Below are positions 5,978 to 6,349 of a stretch of 6,349 nucleotides of DNA, piece by piece. A program made the position numbers and the translations under genes. Below the pieces are notes generated by a model that was not told where the DNA came from, did not search any database, and saw only the letters and a program-made list of their open reading frames with translations. Source of the stretch: an uncultured Alphaproteobacteria bacterium (lineage in GTDB: Bacteria > Pseudomonadota > Alphaproteobacteria > Rhodobacterales > Rhodobacteraceae); assembly GCA_929200295.1 (NCBI GenBank), contig CAKMZE010000138.1:1-6349 (forward strand), in the 5' to 3' direction. Numbering within the stretch: the stretch's first letter is position 1; each line of letters opens with the position of its first letter.

Positions 5978-6282
5978 GTATTGCAGATCTTGCCCAGACC
6001 ATAGCCGCACGTGTTGCGGCCCCTGAAACAGAGAGCTGGACGGCCAAGCTCTTGGCGATGGGACCAGAGAAGTGTGCCGAGAAATTCGGTGAAGAGGCGA
6101 TTGAGGCCGTGATTGAGGCGGTAAAAGGCGACCCATTGCGACTGACCTCTGAGGCTGCAGATGTGATTTATCATCTTCTCGTGATGTGCGCCGCACGTGG
6201 TGTGACGTTGCAAGATATCGAGGCAGAGCTTGCCGCGCGGCAAGGGCAATCTGGGGTCGCTGAAAAAGCCGCGCGTGGGTAA
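5974..6282 (+). CDS. hisE: Phosphoribosyl-ATP pyrophosphohydrolase
   Basis: 102 residues. Hydrolyses phosphoribosyl-ATP to phosphoribosyl-AMP and pyrophosphate, step 2 of histidine synthesis. It is an all-alpha protein of the MazG-like NTP pyrophosphatase fold. The acidic metal-binding pattern is intact: KFGEEAIEAVIEA (37-49; Glu40, Glu41, Glu44) and SEAADVIYHLLV (59-70; Glu60, Asp63). It is monofunctional; no HisI cyclohydrolase domain is fused, as usual in alphaproteobacteria. The ATG at 5974 overlaps the hisF stop and is preceded by GAGG at 5965-5968, so it is likely coupled to hisF translation. It is followed within 10 bp by GC-rich hairpins. Confidence 0.96.
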   Translation: MSIADLAQTIAARVAAPETESWTAKLLAMGPEKCAEKFGEEAIEAVIEAVKGDPLRLTSEAADVIYHLLVMCAARGVTLQDIEAELAARQGQSGVAEKAARG

Positions 6283-6291
6283 TGCATGTTC

Positions 6292-6309
6292 CTGGGGGCC
6301 AGCCCCCAG
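6292..6309 (+). terminator. GC-rich hairpin after hisE, possible terminator
   Basis: CTGGGGG and CCCCCAG form a 7-bp stem around a CCAG loop, starting 9 bp after the hisE stop. The stem is very stable, but what follows is ACAAAAAC, not a T tract, so it may block transcription or stabilise the mRNA end instead of being a classic intrinsic terminator. Confidence 0.45.
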
Positions 6310-6341
6310 ACAAAAACACCACTGGGGGCCAGCCCCCAGAC
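6292..6341. repeat. Two tandem copies of a 20-bp palindromic element
   Basis: The same 20-bp unit (CTGGGGGCCAGCCCCCAGAC) occurs at 6292-6311 and 6322-6341, with a 30-bp period and a 10-bp AT-richer spacer. Each copy is a hairpin. The second runs into ACCCCCGGGA at the window edge. This resembles the GC-rich intergenic palindromes that occur after many genes in Rhodobacteraceae genomes (from memory, not searched). The right end of the element is cut off by the window. Confidence 0.7.
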
Positions 6342-6349
6342 CCCCGGGA

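Noticed and set aside
5819..6322. Reverse-strand ORF of 167 codons over the end of hisF and hisE
   Set aside because: Antisense to two certain his genes, runs into the palindromic repeats, and shows no family features.

Overview
The window looks like chromosome of an alphaproteobacterium of the Rhodobacterales (Roseobacter-type) lineage. The evidence is the close resemblance of HisB, HisH, HisA, HisF and HisE to the versions I know from that group, the presence of a DUF2147 gene beside hisH, moderate GC in the coding regions (53-65% in the lines I counted by hand), and GC-rich palindromic repeats at the right edge. I cannot name a genus.

Left part (1-1973): the C-terminal 219 residues of a LodA/GoxA-type amino acid oxidase, which uses a protein-derived cysteine tryptophylquinone (CTQ) cofactor. 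Its partner lodB-like FAD oxidoreductase follows directly and is needed in known systems to mature that cofactor. The two genes are 5 bp apart and are probably cotranscribed. The oxidase is cut by the left window edge, so its N-terminal part is not seen.

Middle and right (about 2017-6282): a histidine biosynthesis cluster in the order hisB, hisH, [DUF2147 gene, opposite strand], hisA, [AT-rich island with a small membrane-protein ORF, opposite strand], hisF, hisE. HisE acts at step 2 (PR-ATP to PR-AMP), HisA at step 4 (isomerisation of ProFAR), HisH with HisF at step 5 (IGP synthase, also yielding AICAR), and HisB at step 6 (IGP dehydration). hisB-hisH and hisF-hisE each overlap by 4 nt (ATGA), so they form two tightly coupled pairs. 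Because reverse-strand genes sit on both sides of hisA, the cluster must be transcribed from several promoters or by reading through antisense genes. hisG, hisI, hisC, hisD and hisN are not in this window.

The two least ordinary regions are the AT-rich segment between hisA and hisF (about 39% GC by hand count over 4621-5160), which holds an unrecognised three-helix membrane protein, and the tandem GC-rich palindromes after hisE. I see no rRNA, tRNA, CRISPR array, transposase or other sign of an exotic system. The rest is ordinary core metabolism.
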